From NCBI GenBank assembly GCA_008330645.1, contig VLTN01000047.1, positions 186,001-250,000 of the forward strand: a DNA stretch of 64,000 nt. Direction: 5' to 3'. Made by a program: the position numbers and the translations under genes. The notes beneath the pieces are model-generated. The model was not told the DNA's origin. It did no database searches and worked only from the letters and a program-made list of their open reading frames with translations. Numbering within the stretch: position 1 is the first letter of the stretch; each line of letters opens with the position of its first letter. Source of the stretch: Cafeteria roenbergensis. Taxonomy: Eukaryota; Sar; Bigyra; Bicosoecida; Cafeteriaceae. Below, piece after piece: positions 12,371 through 22,268 of this stretch.

Positions 12371-15300
12371 TGATGCAGCTGATGCAGCTGATGCAGCAGC
12401 ACCACGGTCCGAGGTCGACACCGCAGCGCCACGCGCGCCCACCGGCACAGCGCTATAATCCGTCATGGCTCGCTCGAGGCTAGCCCTCTGGCCGAGTCCC
12501 GCGGCGGCTGTGCGAGACCTGTCCCCGCCGGAGTCTGCACCAGAAGGCGCTCCGGCTCCCATCAAGTCTTGGTCCAGTTGGACGGCCAACGCCCCTGCGA
12601 CACGTTCTGCGTTGTGCGAAGCAACTGACCGGATTGCTGCAGAGTAGTGCAGCAGCTCGTCCAGGAGAAGCGCCAGCAGCGATCCGCCACCAGCTTGGGA
12701 TGTGCGGGACCGCGGCACTGCGTCCAGGCGCAGCAGCTCGCTGTCCAGCGTGCGGCCGAACGGCTTTTCCTTGCCCCGAAGCCAGCCCTTGGGCTTGGCT
12801 GCACGAGGCAGGGACGCGAGCACCCGCCGAAGGATGATGACCGACTGGCCTGCTGAGCCGGCGCTTCCGGAGATGCAGAGCAAACAGCGGTCCACGAAGT
12901 GGCCTGTCAAGTCCTCGGCCTGCTTCGCGAAGGCCTCCAGCGTCTTGACCCGCGCAGCGGCAGCCTCTGCATCGTGCCTGGAAGCGTTTGCGTGATCCTC
13001 CTCGGCAGCTGCGAGCTGCGCTGCTGCTCCGGTTCGAAGCCTGGCCAGAAGCTCCACGAAAGCGTCCACAGCTGCCAAAAAGAGCCGCTCCGTCGGCGGG
13101 CGGCAGCCCTGAGCGGGGTCAAACGCGTCCGCGCTCGACGCTGGCGAAGCGCCATCACTTGCTCTAGGCTGGTGCGTAGCGGCCCCGCCCCGGTCTTGGA
13201 CAAACTGCCAAAGGAGGTCCGCGCCGTTTGGCAGTCTCGAAGGCCTCCTGGGCGGGGTTGAAGCCCCGTCCTGCGGCTGAGTCGCCTCGGCCATTTCGGC
13301 AAACGCGGCCTCGAGCGTGAAGTCGCGCACCGTCGCCACGACGCGCTCCGTCCAGGCAGAGAAGGGCGTGGCGCTGATGACGCCAGCCAGCTCCTGCCGC
13401 ATGGCCGGCGACAGGCTGGAGGTCAGGTTGACAAGCGTTACGAGAATGGACCTCTCCGTGGCAGCATGGCGCCCTGCCGCAGCATGCCACGCCACCCGTA
13501 GGTCTGACGGGGTGATGCGGGAGTGCTCGGCGAGGAACGCCAGGATGGGCCCAGCCCGCTGCACCACTTCCGAGTGGGCGCTGCCTCCGGAGCTGGCTCG
13601 CGGGGCCGTGGCGGAGGCATCTCCGGTGGCCAGCGCTGCTCCTGCAGCTGCCTGGGCCGGCGTTGCGTCCGGGCTGGAGGACGCCCCGAAGATGGCGGAC
13701 AAGACGTGGCGATCGCACAGCCACTCGGCCATTTCCGGCGCCTGAAGCCCGCCGCTGGAGTTCTGGGGCGAGTCTGCCACGATTGCAACGCCGGCCTTTA
13801 TGCGATCAAGAGCCAGCACCTTCTTGTCCAGCTGGTGAGCCCGCAGCAGCTGACCCCACAGCTCAAGCTCCGCTCGCTCCCGCCATGCGGCCGCATCACT
13901 GCGCCGCAGCCGGGGGGCGCGAAGCGCTGCCTCGTCGATCGCATCGGCGGCTTGCATCAGCCGGACAGCAGGGTCGACAGCCGCGGGCGACTTCGGCGAT
14001 GAGGCCTGCGAGGCGGGACTCCGCACATCCGCCCCATCGCCGCCGGCGGAGGAGCTGGTCGGGAGTGACTCTGCAGGCGACGGCGCGCGAGAGTCGCTGG
14101 GGCTCGGCGTCGACGAGGCGGCTTCCCCAGCGCCCTGAGCACTGCTTTCCTGCGCGGCCGGCTCGGCAGCATGGTCAGCGCAACGAGCGGCGTCGGCTGC
14201 TGGCTTGGCTGAGTCGCCCAGCGCGAGAGCTTGCTGCTCGGCCGACGCTGCGTCGGCCGCCGCCTGGGCCTCGAGCAGCTCGTCCAGCGAGCCAGCAAAG
14301 GGCAGCTCGCTGCCCACCGGCGGCTCTGCCAGCATGGCAGTCGGGATGAGGCAAGGGCAAGGCTGAGGGCGCGGCAGCGCCGCGCCAAGCTCGACGAGGG
14401 AGACGGCCAGTGCCGAATGAACCTTGATGTCCGCGACCCCCCGACACAGCGACTCGACGTTGGCCAGGCTGAGGGAGCTGTACCCGTCAGGAGCGGCCCT
14501 CCTCACTGCACAGGTGGCTGCCGCTGCGATGGCTGCTCCAAGGCGGTGCACGACAAGCGGACGAGCCGTGCCTGCAAGCCCGGCGAAGAGGTCCATTGCA
14601 GCACAAATGAACCACAGAGGAACAGGATCCCGCGGCAAGGACCCGTCGGCGCCCTCGGCTGGCGCGGGCTCAGCACCGGCGGCTGGACTGTCGGCCGAGC
14701 GGCCAGCAGCGCCTGCGGCAGCAGGGTGCCTGGACGTCGTCGACGGGCTTGCGGGGCCTGTCGCCCATTCGTCGGTACACGAGGGGTCGGCCTGGGCAGT
14801 GCCAGAGGCGAGCCGCCACATCACCGCGTGGAGGGCGCCGCAAAGAGCAGCCTCGTTGACGAGGTCGACCCGTGACTCGCCAAGCCGGGCGATTGCCACG
14901 TGGTAGTCGCGAGGGTGGGCCCCGAGCAGGCCGCTGATGCTTTTCCGGAGCGCGGCCACCTGCGTCCGCCGGGAGGGCAGCGGCACAAAGTCTCGGCTAT
15001 CTTCCGGCACAGGCTCCAACTCCGGGTCTTCAACAATCCGGCCCGAGCTGTACGCTCCCGGCTTGGGCTGCTCCGGCACGAAGACAGCGAGGTCAAACGC
15101 GATCCGGATTCCAATTGCTTCGAGCTCCCGCAAGGGGTGATGGCACCTCTCCCTCGTGTCAGCGTACTCGATGGAAACCGTCACCCTCTGGCCGAGCGGA
15201 AGCTTGGAGAGCTCGTCCACGGCCGCGGAAGCTGCCTCATGGTCCGCAACGCTCCGTGCGTACTCGGCCGCCACTGTGTCAGCAGCTTGCGGCCTCGTAT

Positions 15301-17518
15301 TGAGCCCCGACGCTGCAGCCGAAGCTGCTTCATCGGCGAGGGGGCGCTCTGCAGTCGCGCCGGCGAGCTCGGCAGCAGCACGCTCCTTGTGCGCGCTCGC
15401 AACCTCTAGCCGATGCTGCGCCGGCTCGAGAGTGTCCGACACTGCAAGGACCGTGCCGCTGCGAAAGCTCCCCATGCGGCCCCACCAGACCTCAACCGAC
15501 TTGTTGACATCATCGCGCGTGCCGGTGAGGGCGCCAGGAGCCATTTCTGAGTGGAACTCGTACCAGTCCACGACGTCAGAGAGCGGAAGCCAGACGCAGC
15601 CGCCAGGAGGGCATGGGGTGAGCCCGGAGGCCGGCAGCTGGGGCGTCCCTGCGTCCGGTCCACGAGCTGCCTTTTGCGAGCTCTCGGTGCCGTTGTCCTC
15701 GGCCTCTACCCCGCAAGCTGGGCCCGTGCTTGCTGTTGCTGCGCTGGTCTGGCCAGCCGCATCCGCCTCGAGAGACGATGCTTTGCGGTTGTCAGTTTTC
15801 CCTTCACACGCTGGAGATCCCCCAGCATCTGGATCCCCAGCGGCAGGCGGGTTTGCGCCCTCGGCAGGCGGGTTTGCGCCCTCGGCGGGCGGGTCTGCGC
15901 CCTCGGCGGGCGGGTCTGCGCCCTCGGCGGGCGGGTCTGCGCCCTCGGCGGGCGGGTCTGCGCCCTCGGCGGGCGGGTCTGCGCCCTCGGCGGGCGGGTC
16001 TGCGCCCTCGGCAGGCGGGTCTGCGCCCTCGGCAGGCGGGTCTGCGCCCTCGGCAGGCGGGTCTGCGCCCTCGGCTGCGCCGCCTGAAGGCACCTTCTCC
16101 CCTGGCACCTGGGGTGGGGCGACATCCACGGGCGTTCCGACCTCTGCCGTCGCGGGCAGTCCATCCAGCGGGCTCGCTGCCGCCACAGAGGTAGGGGAGG
16201 GCAGCTCCACCTCCGCGGGGGCCGGGCTTGCCGTCCGCTGCTGGCCGGCGACTGGGGGTTGGCAAGGTGCGTCGGCTGCGCGCCCCGGCTCCTCGGCCTC
16301 GGCCGCTGCTTCGCCCACTGCCGCAGCCGGAGTGGGCGCGGCGGCTTCGGGTGGCGCAGCAGCCGCGGTGCTCTGGGAGGCTGGCGCCCTTGCTGCGCGC
16401 TGCTCGGCTGCGAAGCGGGTCGCCTCGTGGCCGGGCGGGAACGGCGTCCAGCCCTCCGATGCCGCGACGTCGGCGGCTGCCCTGTCCTGCACCGCAGAGA
16501 GCACGTGTGCGTACACCCAGTGACGCTCGGCGTCGTACTTTGCGATGCGCATTCGGACCCGGCGCTTGGATTTCCCACCAGCAGCATCCGCGGCTGCCCC
16601 CTGCAGCCTTGCAAGAGCGTCAGGCTTGAGCCGCGCGCTGAAACAGCGGCCCACAACGTGCGGGGCGAGCGAGTTGTGCATGCTCGCGAGCTCGTCCGGC
16701 CAAGCCAGGCACGGGGCGCGGCCGGGGATGGTGCGCTGCACGTAGTGGCCGTAAGAGACGGCGAATCCGGAGGTGAACTGCACAGCTGCGCGGCCAGTGC
16801 CTGCGAGCCGTCGGGTCGCCTCGGCCGCGCGCTTGGCCTTGTTGTGGTGGGTGTTGACGACTTTGTCTGGCGAGCCTCCAGTCAGCATCGTCAGGAGGAA
16901 CATGGCGTCGCGAGCAAGCGCGTCGTCGTCGCAGGCCGCAAGCGCTCCCACAACTGGCACCGCCCTGCGCAGCAACTTGTGCAGCTCGCGCTGGTGACCG
17001 CCGCCCCAGCATTGCGTCGAGTAAACTGTCACCAGCAGGTCCTTGAAGTACCGCCGCAAGAAGCGCTCCAGCCCCGCTGGGAGGAGTGGTGGTTCCGCAT
17101 CCGTCGAGTGGCTGGCCGCAGACGCCTTGCCCGAGTGCTCCCTCAGAGGCAAGCTCCGGCGCGGCCCGGGCCACGAGGCCAGCCTTGACAGCCGTGAAAG
17201 GCCTCGCCCTCCAGCCGCGGCGCTGCCAGCGCCGGGTGATTCGGCAGCAGCGGCGCCATTCTCCGATTTGGTCAGCCGCGCAAGCCACGCCTCTGCAGCG
17301 CCCAGGACTGCCTCGAGCGCGCACGAAGCCCGCGCCCAACCATCAGCCGCACATGCGTCCCGCAAGCTGGCCAGCGACAGGCGGTCCAGGCTCTCGTGAT
17401 CGGCCTCGTTCAGCGCGGAAGCAAGATCCATTGCCAGCCTTGCTTGCCTGTGCCCCCTGGGATCCCCGCCAGGCGCCCCTTGAAGAGCAGGACTGGCTAC
17501 GAGAGCCGGATACTCCAC
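3383..17518 (-). CDS. Giant ubiquitin-specific protease (USP9X/USP24/USP34-like), 4711 aa
   Basis: A single 14.1-kb open frame runs from ATG 17516-17518 to TAG 3383-3385. The C19 peptidase domain spans about residues 3580-3945. The Cys box is GLQNLGATCYMNSTLQQL (catalytic Cys about 3591). The His box is SADAGHYFSF (His about 3862). The third catalytic residue lies in WWELNDRLV (Asp about 3922). A ubiquitin-like segment sits near 2320-2420, and a split Tudor/agenet-like module (VEVWWGRMGSF... and SIEYADTRERCHHPLREL) near 650-810. The rest reads as helical repeats broken by alanine- and proline-rich spacers, including a seven-residue tandem repeat. A large helical scaffold with a UBL ahead of the USP domain is typical of the USP9X/24/34 class, which removes ubiquitin from substrates. 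The start codon and absence of introns are not certain. The start lies 211 bp from the divergent WD gene. Confidence 0.85.
12336..12401 (-). repeat. CAG/CTG trinucleotide tract in the USP gene
   Basis: On the plus strand this is a run of about twelve CAG units followed by three CAGCTGATG units. In the sense direction it encodes a polyalanine tract of about 12 residues flanked by Ser-Ala-Ala repeats. It stays in frame, so it is a low-complexity linker that is likely to vary in length. Confidence 0.85.
15841..16071 (-). repeat. Coding minisatellite, 11 x 21 bp (EGADPPA repeat)
   Basis: Eleven head-to-tail 21-bp units lie in frame inside the USP gene. Nine encode EGADPPA and two encode EGANPPA. 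On the plus strand, units 1-2 carry GCAGGCGGGTTTG, units 3-8 carry GCGGGCGGGTCTG and units 9-11 carry GCAGGCGGGTCTG. The variants are grouped in blocks, as expected from recent unequal exchange or replication slippage. The product is an acidic, proline-rich linker between the N-terminal region and the Tudor-like module. Confidence 0.95.
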
Positions 17519-17729
17519 TGGGAGTCAATGGGGCAGCCTGTTCTCGGGGAGGCGGAGTCCCGCGAGTGATTCAGCGCCACGGCCTTGCGCATGTTCGCGG
17601 AACTGGGCAGCGCAGTCTCATTCGCTCTGCTCTCGGCAAAGCAAGGCTTGGGGTCTATCCGAGGCGCACAGCGGGCGAACACGCGCTGCATCTGCGCCCC
17701 CGGCACTGTATCGCTCGCTCTGGGCCGAT
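17519..17729. promoter_or_regulatory. Bidirectional promoter region, USP / WD40-like gene
   Basis: A 211-bp space separates the divergent start codons. No TATA box or clear element is visible. The call rests on layout only. Confidence 0.4.
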
Positions 17730-19442
17730 ATGCGGGTCTCGGCCACGGCGTGGCAGCGGGTTGACACCGTGCTTCGCACGGCCGAGTGCATCGCAGCCCT
17801 TTCGATGCCGCCGGAGGCAGCCCCGGGGAGGGCCTGGTTCGCAATCGGTGGCGCTCGCAGGGTTGTCACAGTTGTGTCTGTGGGCCCGGCGGGGGACGCC
17901 CGGCTGGAGGCCTTTGCCCCGCTGCCTTCGGGACCGACCGGCCCGGCCGGACGCGCCGCCGATGCGCGCGACTCCGTCGTGGCAGCGATTTCCGCTGGAG
18001 GATGGGGAGGCTGGATTGCCGTTGCAAGGGGCTGCGGCGCCGGGGTGATGCGCCTGAGCGTCGGCGAGGCAGGGGCGAAGCTCGAAGTGGCGGCGTGGTT
18101 GCCGCAGGCTGCGGAGAGCGCAATTGAAGGTCTTGCAGCGCAAGGCAACGCGGAGAGGCCTGTCCTGGTCTGTGGCGACGAGTGCGGCAGTGTTTCATCC
18201 TGGCGGCTGGCCCCCCTGGCGCGCCTTGGCCTCGAGGCCTCAGCACCAGCGCCGGCCGACCCTGCTGCGGAGCCCGCCGTGTGGACGCCGCTTCACCGCG
18301 CACCACGCGCTCACGGGTCGCTGTGCAGTGCCCTTGTAGGCCTGAGTCCACCTGTTAGCGGCAAGGGTGCGGCGCCGGCAGCGCTGTCTGTGACCGGCGG
18401 GCACGACCAGCTCGTTCGAGTGCACGCGCTCGTGCCAGGCGCAGCCCCCATGACGCCGCTGTCTCTGCAGCAAACCCCGGAGGGTGCCCCGCGCGCGGAA
18501 GGCAGCGCCCCTGGAGCCGCCCCCGCCAGCCGGATGGCCAACCCTCCATTCTGCAACGCTTTGTCGGCGGACTCGGGCTCGGGTCTGGTGGCAGCCGCTG
18601 CCGGCGACGGCTCCGTCTGGCTGCTCTCCGCTGGGCCCTGTGCCGGCAGCGCGCTGTCGGCGGCCCGGGAGGCGGGGCACGGCCTCCGGCCCATCCCCGT
18701 TCTCGTGTCGGGTGGAGCCGCCGACGCCCTTCGCGCCAGGGCGACGCCACCTGCGGACGGAGCGGCGGCGGCGGCGGCCTCCGCTGCTGACGCCACGCTC
18801 GAGTCCGAGCCCGAGGGCTCGGGTGCCGGCGGTGCTGCTGCCCCTGAGGCGGTCTCGGGGGCAGGCACGCCAACGCTGGCGCCAGTGCCGGGGCCGGACG
18901 CGCGGCTGGGTTGGACCCAGAGTCGCGGCCGCGTTGAATCGCACTTGAGCCCTTGCGTTGACGTGCGGCTGGTGGAGTTGCCTGGCGCACCACGCCCCGC
19001 CCCGCAAAAGCCAGCGTCCAGGCCTCGCAAGCCTGGCAAGCGTACTTCCAAGCCCTCGGCCTCCTCGAGCAGCACCAGCGGGAGTAGCAGCCTGAAGGTG
19101 CTGCGCCGGGTGTGGGCTTGCTCGCTCGCTCTCGACGGCGAAGTCTCGTTGTGGGACGCCTCGGCTGCTGCCTCCTGGGCGGAGGCGGACGCAGCGGCGG
19201 AAGTGGCATCCGCCAGCGCAGCGGCCAAGGCGAGGGGGAGCGGGAAAAAGTCGAAGGCCTCTCAATCCGGCTTCCGGCCTGCGTCGCTCTCGAAGCCCTG
19301 CGAAGTGCCACTGCTCGGACGGTTTCGGCTCGATCGTGCGGTCAACCAGGCGGCATTCGCCACGACGGGCGAAGGGGCCCTAGTCATGGTTGTGGCGTGT
19401 CCAGATGCCTCGCTTGGCGTCGTGGTTGTGAGGGGCGAGTGA
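17730..19442 (+). CDS. WD40-like beta-propeller protein, 570 aa
   Basis: A single-exon frame runs from ATG 17730 to TGA 19440-19442. Weak WD40-type blades can be read, for example LVCGDECGSVSSWRL (about residues 145-165), LSVTGGHDQLVRVHAL, GLVAAAAGDGSVWLLS and ACSLALDGEVSLWDAS. The spacing and the small-residue/strand/Trp-Leu pattern support a propeller, but the Trp-Asp dipeptide itself is nearly absent. A basic Lys/Pro/Ser stretch near residues 420-450 could be a nuclear localisation signal. An alanine-rich insert separates the last two blades. I cannot assign it to a named WD family. It is followed in the same orientation by the anthranilate synthase gene. Confidence 0.6.
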   Translation: MRVSATAWQRVDTVLRTAECIAALSMPPEAAPGRAWFAIGGARRVVTVVSVGPAGDARLEAFAPLPSGPTGPAGRAADARDSVVAAISAGGWGGWIAVARGCGAGVMRLSVGEAGAKLEVAAWLPQAAESAIEGLAAQGNAERPVLVCGDECGSVSSWRLAPLARLGLEASAPAPADPAAEPAVWTPLHRAPRAHGSLCSALVGLSPPVSGKGAAPAALSVTGGHDQLVRVHALVPGAAPMTPLSLQQTPEGAPRAEGSAPGAAPASRMANPPFCNALSADSGSGLVAAAAGDGSVWLLSAGPCAGSALSAAREAGHGLRPIPVLVSGGAADALRARATPPADGAAAAAASAADATLESEPEGSGAGGAAAPEAVSGAGTPTLAPVPGPDARLGWTQSRGRVESHLSPCVDVRLVELPGAPRPAPQKPASRPRKPGKRTSKPSASSSSTSGSSSLKVLRRVWACSLALDGEVSLWDASAAASWAEADAAAEVASASAAAKARGSGKKSKASQSGFRPASLSKPCEVPLLGRFRLDRAVNQAAFATTGEGALVMVVACPDASLGVVVVRGE

Positions 19443-19711
19443 CAGCGTCGCCGTTGGGAGGTGGCTACCCAGCGCACCGGCAAGGACTGGTTGTGCACCG
19501 ACTTGCGTATCCGCGCCATTCGCCTTGAACGGTCGCGCCATCCAGGCTCGGCCCGGTGACCTGCACGGTTGCCTTCGACGGGGCATATCCGCAAACCACA
19601 CGCGCCGGGGCAGGCAAACAAGCGGCGCGCAGATGTTCGGTCCAAATATTGAGAGTTCAACAACGCCCTATTTGGCCGCGAGCGCGGCCGCCGAAGCACT
19701 CGCCCGGCGCC

Positions 19712-21882
19712 ATGGCAGCCGAGCCGCATGCCGTCCCGGCCCTTCCTGAGGGTAGCATCCAGCCTTCCGTCGCGGAGATCCGCGAGGCTTGTTCGAAGGA
19801 TGGGGCCTCGTTCACGGCCGCTGCGGTGTTCTGGTGAGGACAGGGTCGCCGCTGTGACCCGTGGCGTCGTGGCCAGCCGTCCGCGGCTTGGGCCCCATCT
19901 TGCGAGGCGCAACCCGCGCGCCTGCGGTGGCCAATCGCTCATCCCCTGCGCAGCGAAGTGATGGCCGACATGGAGACCCCTTTGAGTGCCTTCCTCAAGG
20001 TGCGCCGCGGCAGCTACTCGTTTCTGCTCGAGAGTGTCGAGGGCGCCGAGCGCGTCGCGCGCTACAGGTGAGGCGAGCGCGCCGGGTTTTGGTTGTGTTA
20101 GCGCCCGTGGCAGCCGCAAGCTGCGTGGCTTGCCATGGTGGCTGCTGCTGCGCGGGTGCAAATGCACGGCGGGCAGCAGTTCCGGATTCACGCCAACGCG
20201 CCGCCGCTCGGCGTCTTGGCCGTCCCGCAGCTTCATTGGAACTGAGCCCGACGAGGTGATCCGCATTGGCGCCGGCCTTGACGCTGAGGGCGACCCCATG
20301 ACCGTGCTGGAGGCCAAGCTTGCGGTCCAGCGCCTGCTTCCGGCCAAGGGCGTGCCTCTGCCCCCGTTTCGCGGCGGGGCCGTCGGCTACGTGTCATACG
20401 ACGCGGTGCGGCACTTCGAGCCTCGCGTTGCGGCGCGCATTGAGGCGCAGAAGGACCCCCTCCCGGTGCCTGAGGCGGTGTTCATGATGACGTCGTCCAT
20501 GCTCGTGTTCGACCGGGCGCGGCACTCCATCAAGGTCGTCGCCCACTGCCCGGTGCCGCAGGGGGGCGCGTCGGAGTCGGACGAGGCGTGGGCTGCCGCC
20601 TATGCCAGCGCGGGTGCGCGCATCGCAGAGCTGGTCGCCCGGCTCGCGGCCCCCGTGCCTGCCGGCAGCGGCTGCCGCACTCGAGTTGTGTCCCCGTCCC
20701 TAATCGCCCCGCCCAAGGCCACTGAGGGGTCGCTGGAGAGCGCCGCTGCTGCAGGCGGCAGCACGGCCGCCAGCGCAAAGTCGGCCTCCATGGACTACGC
20801 AGCCTGGGAGTCGCGCTCCAACGTCGGCCGCGAAGGGTACGAGGGCTTCGTTCGCTCGCTCAAGGAGAGCATCGTCGCTGGCGACATCATCCAGGCGGTC
20901 CCGTCCCAGCGGATGCGCCACGACCTGGCCCCAGGCGTGACCGCGGTGGACCTGTACCGCCAGCTGCGCCGCACGAACCCGAGCCCGTACATGTTCTTGC
21001 TCGAGCTGGGCGATGACGGCACTGGCAGCGCCGGACTCGACTCGGCAGCCCAAGGCGGCCCAGGGGGGCTGTCGGTCGTCGGTGCATCGCCGGAGATGCT
21101 CTGCAAGGTCACGTCGGACGGCGAGGTCGAGACCCACCCCATCGCCGGCACCCGCAGGCGCGGGCGCACCCCGGAGGAGGACGAGGCCATGGCCCGCGAC
21201 CTGCTTGGCGACCCCAAGGAGCGTGCCGAGCACATCATGCTGGTGGACCTTGGCCGGAACGACTGCGGCAGGGTCTGCGCGCCCGGCTCCGTCAAGGTGG
21301 AGCGGCTCATGGGCATCGAGCGCTACAGCCACGTGATGCACATCGTGTCGCGGGTCACTGGACGCCTCGCCGAGGGACGCACCGCACTGGACGCGTTCCG
21401 CTCCATCTTCCCAGCGGGCACCGTGTCCGGCGCGCCCAAGATCAGCGCCATCGACCTCGTCGCCTCGCTCGAGCCGGAGCGCCGCTATGTCTACGCCGGT
21501 GCCGTGGGGTTCTGGTCATTCGACGGCGCGCTGGACACTGCGATCGCCATTCGGTGAGTCCGTTGGCATTGCGGAAAGTCATTCTTCGTTGCTCTTCTCG
21601 TTGTCGCGCCTGTGCTGTTGCCAGCTCCTGGCGCTCTCCTGCCCGCGCAGCACGCGAGCTCGCTCCCTCATCTCCCGCCATGCCCGCTTCCCCGTTTCGC
21701 GCTTCTGTTTTTCTACCCGCCTGGCTCGCAGCACCCTGTTCGTGTCGGGGGGGAGCGCCTACCTGCAGGCGGGCGGCGGGATCGTGCACGATTCGGATCC
21801 GGCCTCGGAGTACATTGAGACGATCAACAAGCTTGCGGCGTCGATGAAGGCGGTAGACACGGCCGTGGCGGCGGCCACCTGA
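19712..21882 (+). CDS. trpE: Anthranilate synthase component I (four exons)
   Basis: Exons are 19712-19833, 19954-20067, 20231-21553 and 21732-21882. The introns are 120, 163 and 178 nt, all GTGAG...GCAG. The 569-residue product matches the length of eukaryotic TrpE/TRP2. It carries the feedback motif LLES (about residues 65-68). Chorismate-binding signatures follow: GDIIQAVPSQRM, GASPEMLCKV, THPIAGTRRRG (about 381), a DLGRNDCGRV metal region, FPAGTVSGAPK (about 471), and the terminal GGGIVHDSDPASEY. The enzyme makes anthranilate from chorismate, the first committed step to tryptophan, normally with a glutamine amidotransferase partner that is not fused here. The LLES region is where tryptophan binds in family members, so allosteric inhibition is likely. 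Splices restore conserved text at each joint (CEVMADMETP, RYSFIG, AIAIRTLF). No transit peptide is obvious. Confidence 0.95.
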
Positions 21883-22268
21883 GCTGGCGACAGCCTTTGC
21901 TCGCCTGCCCCAGCTCCCCCAGATTGTTGAGGCACCCGGCAGCCCACCCCTCGCCGAGGCCGCTGACCGGGCCCACAGCCAACCAGCCGCAGCTTTGCGC
22001 ACGGCGTCGACGTGCTCGCCATGCACCGAATTCAGCCCCGCACAGATTGCCAACGCCGCGGCACGCAAAGCGATCAGACGGCCGGAGGGCGCGAGTGCGC
22101 GCCGCGGTCCCCCACGCCACCCACTTGAGCTCCTGCGGCGGGTCAGCAGAGTGGCCTCGCGAAGGCACGGACGCGCACGTGCATGCGCGCTGTCTTTGTC
22201 TGCAACAGCGAACACACAAACACGCCTGCGCCTGTTCGCAGTCCCCCCCCCCCACTCCGCCCCACTCC
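21883..22268. other. Convergent gap between trpE and a minus-strand gene
   Basis: These 386 bp should hold two 3' UTRs. An 11-base C run lies at 22243-22253. I see no gene, RNA structure or recognised repeat. Confidence 0.4.

Noticed and set aside
15156-16523. 455-codon plus-strand frame through the minisatellite (APSAGGS repeats)
   Set aside because: It is the antisense of the USP gene. Repeats open in one frame on one strand are often open on the other, and nothing outside the repeat looks conserved.
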